From an archaeon (GTDB taxonomy: Archaea; Nanobdellota; Nanobdellia; Pacearchaeales; GW2011-AR1): a DNA stretch of 35,433 bases. The notes under the pieces were generated by a model. The model was not told the DNA's origin. It saw only the letters and a list, made by a program, of their open reading frames with translations, and ran no database searches. The position numbers and the translations under genes were made by a program. Positions 1-6,960 of the stretch are shown here, in pieces. Where the stretch lies: positions 1-35,433 of the forward strand of contig JABIDS010000001.1 of NCBI GenBank assembly GCA_018651605.1, written 5' to 3'. The first letter of the stretch is position 1. Every line of letters begins with the position of its first letter.

Positions 1-1409
1 AGGAAGTTGTTGATGGCGGGGATGTTAAAAGTAAGGTTTATACTGGTGACGGTGTTTTGATTAATTCTGGACAGTTTGATGGATTGAATAATCGTGAGGC
101 AATTGATAAAATAGCTGATTATTTGAAAAAGAAAAAGTTGGGAAAGAAGACTGTTAATTTTCGATTAAGGGATTGGTTGGTTTCAAGACAGAGATATTGG
201 GGGACTCCTATTCCTATGATTCATTGTTATGAATGTGGTATTGTTCCTGTTCCTGAAAAAGATTTGCCTATTGAACTTCCTGAAAAAGTAATGTTTGGAA
301 AAGGTAATCCTTTGGAAAATTCAGAGAAATGGGTTAATGTGAAATGTCCTAAATGTAAGGGTGATGCTAGAAGGGAAACTGATACTATGGATACTTTTGT
401 TAATTCATCTTGGTATTATTTGAGATATTTGGATAGTAAGAATAAGAAAAAGATTTTTGATTCAAAAAAAGCGAATCATTGGGTTCCTATTGATATGTAT
501 ATTGGTGGGAAGGAACATGCTTGTATGCATGATATTTATATTAGGTTTTATACGAAGTTTTTGAGGGATATTGGTTTGGTGGATATTGATGAGCCTGCTG
601 TTAAGTTGTTTGTTCAGGGAATGGTTCATGGGGAAGATGGAAATAAGATGAGTAAATCTTTGGGGAATGTTGTTGATCCTTTAGATATAATAAAAAAATA
701 TAGCACAGATTCTTTAAGATTATTTTTAGTTTCACAAGCTGGACCTGAGTCTGATTTTAATTGGAATGATAAGGGGGTTCAGGCGAGTTTGAAATTTTTG
801 AAGAAGGTTGTTGATTATTTTAAGGGTGTAAAAATTGGAAAGTCTAGTTTGCGTATAGAGTCTAAAATTAATAAGGCTATAAAGTTGATTTCTGAAGATA
901 TTGAAAATATGAAATATAATTTGGGAGTGATTAAATTAAGGCAATTGTTTGATTCTTTGGAGGATGAAGTTGGTAAGAAAGATTTGGAGAGTTTTTTGAA
1001 AATGCTTTCTGTTTTTTGTCCTCATATTGCTGAAGAGTTATTTGCGAATCTTGGAGGGAAAGGGTTGAAGGTGAATAAGGTTGGGAAGGGTTTTGTTTCT
1101 TTAGCTTATTGGCCTGTTGCGGATGAGAATAAGATTGATGAAGGTATTGAAAGGGCTGAAGAAATGAATAATAAACTTGTTGGTGATATAAATAATATTT
1201 TGAAAATTGTTAAGGAGAAGGGTGGGGAGGGGAAGAAGGTTTATGTTTATTGTATTCCTGTAGAATTGAAAGTTTATGAGGTTGATGAGATTAGGGCTCG
1301 GATTAGTTTGGATGTTGAGATTTTTGCTGTGAATGATAAGAGTAAGTATGACCCTTCTGGAATTGCGAAGAAGGCGAAGTTTGGTAAGCCAGGGATTTAT
1401 GTTGAATGA
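1..1409 (+). CDS. leuS: Leucyl-tRNA synthetase, C-terminal part (5' truncated)
   Basis: Charges tRNA(Leu) with leucine in the cytoplasm. The reading frame is open from base 3 at the window edge, so the gene begins outside. The first visible residues, ending in YTGDGVLINSG, are the end of the CP1 editing domain. Then come RLRDWLVSRQRYWG (return to the Rossmann core), two CxxC-type pairs (CYECG and CPKCKG), ETDTMDTFVNSSWYYLRY, and the class I signature KMSKSLGNVVDP, followed by the anticodon-binding helical domain and a short C-terminal domain. The motif order and wording match bacterial-type LeuRS rather than the usual archaeal/eukaryotic type. No long leucine-specific insertion lies before KMSKS. 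A TTG at 57 is not a plausible start because the frame is coding upstream of it. A strong GC-rich hairpin follows the stop. Confidence 0.96.
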   Translation, partial: EVVDGGDVKSKVYTGDGVLINSGQFDGLNNREAIDKIADYLKKKKLGKKTVNFRLRDWLVSRQRYWGTPIPMIHCYECGIVPVPEKDLPIELPEKVMFGKGNPLENSEKWVNVKCPKCKGDARRETDTMDTFVNSSWYYLRYLDSKNKKKIFDSKKANHWVPIDMYIGGKEHACMHDIYIRFYTKFLRDIGLVDIDEPAVKLFVQGMVHGEDGNKMSKSLGNVVDPLDIIKKYSTDSLRLFLVSQAGPESDFNWNDKGVQASLKFLKKVVDYFKGVKIGKSSLRIESKINKAIKLISEDIENMKYNLGVIKLRQLFDSLEDEVGKKDLESFLKMLSVFCPHIAEELFANLGGKGLKVNKVGKGFVSLAYWPVADENKIDEGIERAEEMNNKLVGDINNILKIVKEKGGEGKKVYVYCIPVELKVYEVDEIRARISLDVEIFAVNDKSKYDPSGIAKKAKFGKPGIYVE

Positions 1410-1452
1410 GTGGATTTGTCGCTTTTGTTAATGGTTAGACGGCGCCGCTCTC

Positions 1453-1475
1453 GCGGACGGCTTGTGCCAGTCCGC
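1453..1475 (+). terminator. GC-rich hairpin after leuS
   Basis: GCGGAC (1453-1458), GGC, loop TTGT, GCC, a bulged A, then GTCCGC (1470-1475). It lies 44 nt after the leuS stop in an otherwise AT-rich gap. The design (outer stem, GGC-NNNN-GCC, bulged A, outer stem) is the same as the hairpin at 27360-27380 and resembles the core of the dispersed elements, so it may belong to that family rather than be a plain terminator. No clear T-run follows. Confidence 0.5.
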
Positions 1476-1596
1476 TCCGCTGTTGTATACTGAAATAATG
1501 TAATTTTTATTTTATGAAGATGAGTTTTGTTTTGGTTTTGTTTGATGAGCTGGGATTGCTATTATGAGATTTAGTTTAAAATCTGAGCAAAAAATT

Positions 1597-1633
1597 AACT
1601 ACACCCTTTAGGGCGTAGCATCGCTTCGCGATG
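1597..1633. repeat. Two adjacent small hairpins in the leuS downstream gap
   Basis: CTACACCC (1597-1604) pairs with GGGCGTAG (1609-1616) with one mismatch. It is followed directly by CATCGC-TTC-GCGATG (1619-1633). On the minus strand the sequence next to them (GAGCGGAAAATC) resembles the outer-stem arm of the dispersed intergenic elements. No ORF occupies the 431-base gap 1410-1840, which holds only this series of hairpins and a promoter. Confidence 0.5.
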
Positions 1634-1652
1634 ATTTTCCGCTCTAGCTCAA

Positions 1653-1709
1653 AAAAACAAGGGCCTGTTTCAAACCCACACCTTTAGGTGTGGGTGGCCC
1701 ATTGTTTTT
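1653..1709. repeat. Long two-part hairpin AAAAACAAGGGCC ... GGCCCATTGTTTTT
   Basis: AAAAACAAGGGCC (1653-1665) pairs with GGCCC-A-TTGTTTTT (1696-1709) with one bulged A. Inside is a second 9-bp stem, ACCCACACC (1674-1682) with GGTGTGGGT (1687-1695), loop TTTA. The outer arm has the same AAAAACAA/TTGTTTTT pair as the hairpin at 14887-14915 in another intergenic element, which ties this gap to that family. Confidence 0.6.
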
Positions 1710-1730
1710 CTGATATTACTAGTATTTGGG

Positions 1731-1782
1731 GCGGAAAGGGAAAGGCGTAAGCCGGCTTTCCGCAGGGGGAGGAAATTTTTTC
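1731..1782 (-). repeat. Dispersed structured element, copy E7 (inverted)
   Basis: GCGGAAAG (1731-1738) pairs perfectly with CTTTCCGC (1756-1763), with an inner GGC-GTAA-GCC (1744-1753). Read on the minus strand it begins AATTTCCTCC, then CCTGCGGAAAGCCGGCTTACGCC, broken here only for length. This matches the copy at 33476-33524 nearly base for base in the core. It is the only copy found in this orientation. Confidence 0.7.
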
Positions 1783-1805
1783 ATCAAAACCCTTCTATAC
1801 AAATG

Positions 1806-1814
1806 TTTTTAAAT
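1806..1814 (+). promoter_or_regulatory. TATA box
   Basis: TTTTTAAAT about 31 nt before the ATG at 1841, with no Shine-Dalgarno site between them. Confidence 0.5.
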
Positions 1815-1840
1815 GATTTTTATCACTTAATATAGATAAA

Positions 1841-2233
1841 ATGCAGCAAATAAATACTTTGAGATATGGACCTTTTACTACGGAGGTTTTTGTGAGGGAT
1901 AATGTTAATGAGTTTCTTCAGGAAGGTGATGAGGTTGTTGATTTGACGGATTTTGATCAGGATGAATGGTATCAGTCGTGGTTGCTTAAGCATTTGGATA
2001 AGGATAAGGATGGTGTTCCTGATTTGAGGTTTGGAAAGGATTTTAAGTTGATTTATAGTAATTTGATTCAGAATCCGGAGGATTATATGGATGTTGAGGA
2101 TATTTTGGAGGAGTTGGGTCTTTCTGAGGATGACTTGATTTTTGATGGTTCTAAGACTATTTTTAAGGATGTTTTGACTGATGCTCAGAAGACAAAGTTT
2201 TGGGTTAGATGGATTGTTGTTAAGAAGAGATAG
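1841..2233 (+). CDS. Hypothetical acidic protein with an EF-hand-like loop
   Basis: A 130-residue protein I do not recognise. It is acidic and has no signal peptide or membrane segment. Around residues 53-62 it reads DKDKDGVPDL, the D-x-D-x-D-G spacing of EF-hand, dockerin or thrombospondin type-3 calcium loops, so calcium binding is possible but rests on this short stretch alone. The C-terminal end (KFWVRWIVVKKR) is basic and hydrophobic. The codon usage (many GTT, GAT, TTG) matches the neighbouring housekeeping genes. The gene stands alone, with its own TATA box upstream and hairpin-rich gaps on both sides. Confidence 0.8.
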   Translation: MQQINTLRYGPFTTEVFVRDNVNEFLQEGDEVVDLTDFDQDEWYQSWLLKHLDKDKDGVPDLRFGKDFKLIYSNLIQNPEDYMDVEDILEELGLSEDDLIFDGSKTIFKDVLTDAQKTKFWVRWIVVKKR

Positions 2234-2254
2234 ATTTGTTTCTAAAATAGATTC

Positions 2255-2310
2255 GCCTTCGGCTCATAAATTATGTTTAAATTTTTGGAGGCTTCGCCAA
2301 CCCAAAATTT
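2255..2310. terminator. Hairpins in the convergent gap
   Basis: A small GCC-TTC-GGC hairpin (2255-2263) is followed by an imperfect stem: AAATTTTTGG, an AGGCTTCGCC loop region, then CCCAAAATTT. They sit between a plus-strand gene and a minus-strand gene that converge, consistent with termination on both strands. The gap also contains CTTAAATTTTAGAAG, a motif shared with the gaps at about 19757 and 27405. Confidence 0.4.
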
Positions 2311-2439
2311 TGAATTTATTGATGTCCCTTAAATTTTAGAAGTTATGTTTGATATCTTAGATTTTGTTTTGAATATTCTCTTTCTTTGAGTTATATAAAA
2401 TATTAATAAAATAAAAAAAATTAATTATTGATTGTTCAA

Positions 2440-2598
2440 TTATCTGTCTTCACGTTTCTTTACGATAAAGTCGCAATTTGGATCTGAACATTTCCATTTT
2501 TCGTAAACATCTTCTTTGAATGAAAATGGTAGTAAATACCCTCTTCCACAAACTGGACATTTTGGAAAAATGCATGCATTATTTTCTTCTTCCGCCAT
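2440..2598 (-). CDS. Small zinc-ribbon protein
   Basis: A 52-residue protein starting MAEEENN. The start at 2598 is set by a strong Shine-Dalgarno site (GGAGGT on the minus strand at 2605-2610, 6 nt before ATG). An in-frame ATG at 2682 would add 28 low-complexity residues and has no such site. The body is a single treble-clef or ribbon: CPVCGRGYLLPF, about 15 residues, then CSDPNCDF, four cysteines in a CxxC...CxxxxC pattern. This resembles the C-terminal zinc ribbons of topoisomerase I (CPKCG...C.yPnCdf), but here it stands alone. It may bind nucleic acid or a protein partner; the function is unknown. Confidence 0.82.
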   Translation of the reverse strand: MAEEENNACIFPKCPVCGRGYLLPFSFKEDVYEKWKCSDPNCDFIVKKREDR

Positions 2599-2604
2599 AT
2601 TAAT

Positions 2605-2610
2605 ACCTCC
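2605..2610 (-). promoter_or_regulatory. Shine-Dalgarno site that sets the start of the zinc-ribbon gene
   Basis: GGAGGT on the minus strand, 6 nt before ATG 2598. It argues against the longer reading from 2682. Confidence 0.75.
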
Positions 2611-2726
2611 TTGTATATATTTATTATTCTTAATTGGAGTGAGGGGTTTATAAGGTTTTGGGAGTTGTTGTTTGGTTTTCATTGATTTATTTCACTACTT
2701 TTTTATACGAAAAATTAAGTATAAGA

Positions 2727-2734
2727 TTTATATA
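2727..2734 (+). promoter_or_regulatory. TATA box, leaderless promoter
   Basis: TTTATATA centred about 25 nt before ATG 2756; no Shine-Dalgarno site. Confidence 0.7.
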
Positions 2735-2755
2735 GTTCAATGCTCTTAATTTTTT

Positions 2756-3130
2756 ATGAAATCTCTTGAGGGTATTCCAATAAGAAAAATTGAAGTGGAA
2801 GGTTTTTATACATTTTCTTCTAATGAAGAATTAGGAATGGATGCAAGAGGATATTTGGAGACTATGCTGGATGCTTATGAATTGGGAGATCCTATGGAAA
2901 ATTCACCGGAATTATATAAGGTTCATAGGGGAGTTATGAAGGCAGTTGAATTTGAAGAAGTTGGAGATAATACTTGTTTGGTTGAAATTGTTGTTAATAG
3001 TGATTTAAATTCTTGGAGAATTTGTGAATATAATCATCCTGGAAATGAGTTTTATGCTGAAAATAATTTGGATGCACCTATGATGTCTTATGCTGCTTTA
3101 CAACAAGGTATTTTAAAAGTTGGTGTTTAG
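2756..3130 (+). CDS. Hypothetical protein
   Basis: A 124-residue soluble, acidic protein that I do not recognise. There is no membrane segment, signal peptide or cysteine cluster; the single notable stretch is a central alternation (VGDNTCLVEIVVNS) that looks like beta-strands. It is transcribed from its own leaderless promoter and converges on alaS with only 3 nt between the stop codons, so the two transcripts must overlap at their 3' ends. Codon usage is richer in GAA and AGA than in the leuS-like genes, as in the other small unknown genes of this window. Confidence 0.78.
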   Translation: MKSLEGIPIRKIEVEGFYTFSSNEELGMDARGYLETMLDAYELGDPMENSPELYKVHRGVMKAVEFEEVGDNTCLVEIVVNSDLNSWRICEYNHPGNEFYAENNLDAPMMSYAALQQGILKVGV

Positions 3131-3133
3131 TTT

Positions 3134-4876
3134 TTATTCCAATATTGCTTTAATTCTTCTTACACCTGCACTACTTGAAGATTCTTTTGTTATTTTGAAT
3201 TTGCCTAGTTCTGAAATGTTTTCGGCATGTGGACCTGCGCATATTTCTTTGCTGAAATCTCCTATTGAATAGACGTTTACTTTTTGACGGTATTTGTTGT
3301 CGAAGATTCCTTGAGCTCCTTGTTTTTTTGCATCTTTAACTGTGAGTTCTTGTTTTTTAACATCTAGGCATTGAGTTATTTTTTTGTTGACTAGGTTTTC
3401 TATTTTTGTTAGTTCTTCATTTGTTAGTTTTCTATCAAAGTTAAAATCAAATCTTAGTCTTTCTGCTGTGATGTTTGAACCTCTTTGTTGGATATCTTTT
3501 TTTAATATTTTTCTTAGTGCTTCTGCTAAAAGATGGGTTGCTGTATGAAGTTTTGTTGTTTGGTTGCTTGAATCTGCTAGGCCTGATTTGAATTTTCCTT
3601 CTGTTGCTGTTCTTGAGAGTTGTTGATGTTTTTGGAGTTCTTTTTGGAAGGCTTTTTTGTCTAGTTTAATTTTTCTTTCTTTTGTTAATTCTTCTGTCAT
3701 TTCTATTGGGAATCCGTATGATTGATATAATAGGAATGCTTCTTTGCCATCTATTTTGTTATCGTTTGTCATCTTTTCAAATTTTTTCATTCCTTTTTCA
3801 AGAGTTTCTAAGAATCTGTTTTCTTCTTTTTCTAATTCTTCTAGAATTTGTTTTTTGTTTTTTGTTAGGTTATTGTAATCATCATAGATTTTAAAAATCG
3901 GTTCTGCTATTTTTGTTGTGAAATTTTTTAGGTTTAGTTTTCTTGCATATCTTATTGCTCTTCGGATTAGTCTTCTTAAAACATAACCTTGTTCTGTATT
4001 TGATGGAGTTATGCCATCTGCTAGGATGAAACAAGATGCTTTGATGTGGTCTGCGATTATTCTCATTTCTTTTTGGTTTTCTTTGTATTTTTTGTTTGAT
4101 AGTTTTTCTATTTCTTTAATGATTGGTTTCCATATTTCTGTTTGGTAATTATCATCTTGATTATTTAGAATTGCTATTATTCTTTCTACTCCTCCTCCAA
4201 AGTCAATGTTTTTTTGTTTTGCTTCGTTGTAGTTTTCTTTCTCGTCTTTGAGGTATTGCATTAAAACATTGTTTCCTATTTCTACCCAGTTTTCATCTTC
4301 TGGTTTGAATTTTGTTGGAGTTTTTTCTTTTGATGACCAATAAAATATTTCTGTATCGGGACCGCATGGACCTGTTTTTCCTGCAGGACCCCACCAATTT
4401 TCTTTTTTATCTAGGAACGCAATTCTTTCTTTTGGGATTTCTAATTGTTCCCAGATTTTTGCTGATTCTGTATCTTTTTCTGCGTTTTTATCTCCTTTGA
4501 ATACTGTTACTGCTAATTTTTCTTTAGGTATTTTTAATGTTTTTGTTATGAATTCAAAAGTTAGATTGATTGCTTGTTCTTTCCAGTAATCTCCTAATGA
4601 CCAGTTGCCCATCATTTCAAAAAATGTGTGGTGTGTTTTATCTCCGACTTCTTCGATGTCTCCTGTTCTTATGCATTTTTGGATGTTTACTAATCTTTTT
4701 CCTTGGGGGTGGGGTTGTCCTAGAAGAAATGGGACTAATGGATGCATTCCTGCTGTTGTGAAAAGAACTGTTGGATCGTTTTCTGGAATTAATGGAGAGT
4801 TTTGAATTTCCTTATGATTTTTACTTTTAAAAAATTTAATGTATTTTTCTATTAATTGTTTTCTTGAGATTTTCAT
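3134..4876 (-). CDS. alaS: Alanyl-tRNA synthetase, short form without the C-terminal domain
   Basis: Charges tRNA(Ala). The 580 residues start directly at the class II catalytic core (FTTAGMHPLVPFLLG, QKCIRTGDIEEVGD, THHTFFEMMGNWSLGDY; motif 3 as GGGVERI). The tRNA-recognition helices follow, then the editing domain with both zinc motifs intact: HTATH (His444 and His448) and CAGPH (Cys546 and His550). The protein ends right after SSAGVRRIKAI, so the coiled coil and C-Ala (DHHA1) domain of roughly 290 residues found in usual AlaRS is absent. The wording is bacterial-type; the N-terminal extension of archaeal AlaRS is missing. It has a leaderless promoter. No reading frame for a separate C-Ala domain lies next to it. 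Confidence 0.96.
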   Translation of the reverse strand: MKISRKQLIEKYIKFFKSKNHKEIQNSPLIPENDPTVLFTTAGMHPLVPFLLGQPHPQGKRLVNIQKCIRTGDIEEVGDKTHHTFFEMMGNWSLGDYWKEQAINLTFEFITKTLKIPKEKLAVTVFKGDKNAEKDTESAKIWEQLEIPKERIAFLDKKENWWGPAGKTGPCGPDTEIFYWSSKEKTPTKFKPEDENWVEIGNNVLMQYLKDEKENYNEAKQKNIDFGGGVERIIAILNNQDDNYQTEIWKPIIKEIEKLSNKKYKENQKEMRIIADHIKASCFILADGITPSNTEQGYVLRRLIRRAIRYARKLNLKNFTTKIAEPIFKIYDDYNNLTKNKKQILEELEKEENRFLETLEKGMKKFEKMTNDNKIDGKEAFLLYQSYGFPIEMTEELTKERKIKLDKKAFQKELQKHQQLSRTATEGKFKSGLADSSNQTTKLHTATHLLAEALRKILKKDIQQRGSNITAERLRFDFNFDRKLTNEELTKIENLVNKKITQCLDVKKQELTVKDAKKQGAQGIFDNKYRQKVNVYSIGDFSKEICAGPHAENISELGKFKITKESSSSAGVRRIKAILE

Positions 4877-4897
4877 GTTAGAGAGAAGTATTTGGGA

Positions 4898-4905
4898 TTT
4901 ATAAG
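4898..4905 (-). promoter_or_regulatory. TATA box of alaS, leaderless promoter
   Basis: TTATAAAT on the minus strand, about 25 nt before the ATG at 4876; no Shine-Dalgarno site. Confidence 0.65.
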
Positions 4906-4971
4906 ATTTGGTATTTTTAGAATCGTTTTTATATTTTTTAACTCCTTGATAATACTAAATTCAAAACAAAA

Positions 4972-4980
4972 CATTTAAAT
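4972..4980 (+). promoter_or_regulatory. TATA box of the redox operon
   Basis: CATTTAAAT. The expected transcription start, about 25 nt downstream, falls inside the inverted repeat at 4981-5024. Unlike most genes here, the operon then has a leader of about 45 nt with a Shine-Dalgarno site (GGGGAGGT, 5036-5043). Confidence 0.65.
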
Positions 4981-5024
4981 AGTTATATGAACTATATATC
5001 ATATGAATTAAGTTTCATATAACT
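4981..5024 (+). promoter_or_regulatory. Putative operator: repeated ATATGAA half-sites
   Basis: AGTTATATGAA (4981-4991) and TTCATATAACT (5014-5024) form an 11-bp inverted repeat. Between them lies a further CATATGAA (5000-5007), so three copies of the ATATGAA half-site surround the expected transcription start. The left arm also contains ATAGTT-ATATG-AACTAT. A repressor bound here would block polymerase at the redox operon; its identity is not visible in this window. Confidence 0.55.
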
Positions 5025-5047
5025 CTATAGATAATGGGGAGGTTAAA

Positions 5048-5281
5048 ATGGCTGCAAAAATTAAAATTTATACGACACCAACATGTCATCATTGTATTGA
5101 TGCTAAGACTTTTTTTAAGGAGAAAGGTTTAGATTTTGAAAATCTTGATGTATCTAGTGATGAAAAAGCTGGAGCGGAAATGGTAGAGAAATCAGGACAA
5201 ATGGGAGTTCCTGTGATTTTTATAAATGATGAAATGATAATTGGATTTGATAAAGAGAAAGTTGAAAAATTATTAAAATAA
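5048..5281 (+). CDS. Glutaredoxin-like (NrdH-type) small redox protein
   Basis: A 77-residue thioredoxin-fold protein. The active site is CHHC (Cys13 and Cys16) after the first strand (IKIYTTPT), and the cis-proline motif is GVPVIFIND around residues 57-65. Then comes a short GFDKEKVEKLL helix typical of NrdH/glutaredoxin-like proteins. It probably shuttles electrons from the thioredoxin reductase encoded 18 nt downstream to the peroxiredoxin or other disulfide targets in the cytoplasm. It is the first gene of a four-gene run (5048-6943) and follows a well-formed Shine-Dalgarno site and a probable operator. CHHC is less common than CPYC. Confidence 0.93.
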   Translation: MAAKIKIYTTPTCHHCIDAKTFFKEKGLDFENLDVSSDEKAGAEMVEKSGQMGVPVIFINDEMIIGFDKEKVEKLLK

Positions 5282-5299
5282 TTATTTTGAGATGTTAAA

Positions 5300-6214
5300 A
5301 TGGTTGAAAAGAAAAAAGTTTATGATGTAGTGATAGTTGGAGGTGGGCCTGCTGCGATATCTTCAGCGATTTATCTGGCTAGGAGAAATCTTTGTGTATT
5401 GATGGTTTATGGTGTTTTAGGGGGTCAAGCTTCGACTACTGCAGATATAGAAAATTATGTTGGTTTTAAGTTCATAACTGGTGAAGAGTTCACAAAGAGA
5501 TTAAATGAGCATTTGAAAGAGTATGATATTAGTTGCCAAAAAGAAATTGTGAAAATAGTTAAAGCGAAAGGTTCTTTGTTTAGTGTTGAAGGTGAAGAGA
5601 ATAATTATATTGGTAAGGCTGTTATAATTTCTTCTGGTGCTAGGCAGAGAAAGTTGGGGGTTCCTGGTGAGGCTGAGTTTTTGAATAAAGGTGTTGCATA
5701 TTGTGCGACTTGTGATGCTCCGTTGTTTAGGAATAAGGAGGTTGCTATAATTGGTGGTGGAAATTCTGCTCTTGAGGCGGCGATTCAATTGGAAAGTTAT
5801 TCTAAGAAAATTTATTTGGTGATTAGAGGGAAGGAGTTGAAGGGTGAAGCTGTATTGATTAATAAGGTTAAGGGGTTTGATAATGTTGAGGTGGTTCCTT
5901 CTGCTAGTATAAAAGAAATTAAAGGAAGTAAGTTTGTTGAGAAAATTATTGTTGAGCAGGAAGGTTCTTCTAAGGAATTAGATGTTCAGGGAGTTTTTGT
6001 TGAGATCGGGTATATTCCTAATTCTGAAATTATTGAAATAAAGAAAAATGAAAGGAATGAGATAATGATTAGTAATAAAAATGAGACTTCGATTAAAGGA
6101 GTTTTTGCTGCAGGTGATGTGACAGAGATTCCTACTAAGCAGATTATAGTTTCGGCTGGTGAAGGTGCGAAAGCAGCTATCTCGGCTGCAGATTATCTTG
6201 CTAGATTGAAATAA
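5300..6214 (+). CDS. trxB: Thioredoxin reductase (FAD/NAD(P)-dependent)
   Basis: A 304-residue flavoprotein that passes reducing power from NAD(P)H to thioredoxin/glutaredoxin-like proteins. Visible motifs are the N-terminal FAD dinucleotide-binding site VIVGGGPAAISSAIYLAR, the redox-active pair CATC (Cys135 and Cys138), the NADPH site IIGGGNSALEAA (about 150-161), and the C-terminal FAD motif GVFAAGDVTEIPTKQIIVSAGEG. The length is normal for the low-molecular-weight class. It lies 18 nt after the glutaredoxin gene and 39 nt before ahpC in the same operon, and so likely supplies electrons to that peroxiredoxin. Confidence 0.96.
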   Translation: MVEKKKVYDVVIVGGGPAAISSAIYLARRNLCVLMVYGVLGGQASTTADIENYVGFKFITGEEFTKRLNEHLKEYDISCQKEIVKIVKAKGSLFSVEGEENNYIGKAVIISSGARQRKLGVPGEAEFLNKGVAYCATCDAPLFRNKEVAIIGGGNSALEAAIQLESYSKKIYLVIRGKELKGEAVLINKVKGFDNVEVVPSASIKEIKGSKFVEKIIVEQEGSSKELDVQGVFVEIGYIPNSEIIEIKKNERNEIMISNKNETSIKGVFAAGDVTEIPTKQIIVSAGEGAKAAISAADYLARLK

Positions 6215-6253
6215 GTAATTTCTATTAATTTGTTATAAGGAGGTAATATTAAA

Positions 6254-6814
6254 ATGATGATAAATCAAAAAGCACCATATTTTGAAGCAGAGGCATTTGT
6301 AGATAATGAAATTAAAAAAATAAATCTTAATGATTATCGTGGTAAATGGGTTGTGTTGTTTTTTTATCCTGCTGATTTTACATTTGTTTGTCCTACAGAA
6401 TTAGGTGAGTTGGCAGATAGGTATGAAGAGATAAAGAGTTTGGGTGCAGAGATAATTAGTGTTAGTACTGATACAGCTTTTGTTCACAAGGCTTGGCATG
6501 ATACTTCAGAAATGATTAAGAAGATTGAATATCCTATGCTTGCAGATCCTACTACTAAAATTTGTAAGGCTTATGGAACTTTAATTGAGGAAGAAGGATT
6601 GTCTTTGCGGGCAACTTTTTTAATTGATCCTGATGGTTTAATTAAAGCATTTGAATTTCACGACAATAATCTTGGAAGAAGTTCAGATGAATTAATTAGA
6701 AAGATTCAGGCTGGAAAGTTTGTGTCTGAACATTCTGGAGAAGTCTGTCCAATTAATTGGAAACCTGGGAAAGAGACCCTTAGGCCTGGGATTGATTTAA
6801 TTGGTAAGATTTGA
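6254..6814 (+). CDS. ahpC: Peroxiredoxin, AhpC type (typical 2-Cys)
   Basis: Reduces hydrogen peroxide and organic peroxides. The 186 residues contain the peroxidatic motif FYPADFTFVCPTE with Cys46, the VSTDTAFVHKAWH strand, and the resolving cysteine in GEVCPINWKPG (Cys165). The cysteine positions equal those of E. coli AhpC. A strong Shine-Dalgarno site (AAGGAGGT, 6237-6244) precedes ATG 6254; a second ATG at 6257 is equally possible. No AhpF is seen; the upstream TrxB plus glutaredoxin pair probably fills that role, as in many anaerobic archaea and bacteria. Confidence 0.96.
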   Translation: MMINQKAPYFEAEAFVDNEIKKINLNDYRGKWVVLFFYPADFTFVCPTELGELADRYEEIKSLGAEIISVSTDTAFVHKAWHDTSEMIKKIEYPMLADPTTKICKAYGTLIEEEGLSLRATFLIDPDGLIKAFEFHDNNLGRSSDELIRKIQAGKFVSEHSGEVCPINWKPGKETLRPGIDLIGKI

Positions 6815-6832
6815 AAGGAGGTAATTTACAAA

Positions 6833-6943
6833 ATGGAAGAATACAAATGTGAAATGTGTGGAAGTCGTTCACACAAAAATGGAACTTGTTGCGGTATGCC
6901 CATGTCAAGAATAAAAAATAATCCTAAGAAAAAATCTAAGTGA
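6833..6943 (+). CDS. 36-residue Cys-rich protein (putative metal-binding)
   Basis: The reading frame MEEYKCEMCGSRSHKN continues GTCCGMPM and ends in a lysine-rich tail. Four cysteines (CxxC, then CC about ten residues later) plus His and Met suggest one zinc or iron site. A textbook Shine-Dalgarno site (AAAGGAGGT) starts at 6814 and overlaps the last base of ahpC, so translation is strongly expected. As the last gene of the peroxide operon it might be a rubredoxin-like carrier or a metal or redox sensor, but no family is recognised. The nested hairpin at 6961-7027 follows directly. Confidence 0.75.
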   Translation: MEEYKCEMCGSRSHKNGTCCGMPMSRIKNNPKKKSK

Positions 6944-6960
6944 TTTTTTTTATTCTTGAC

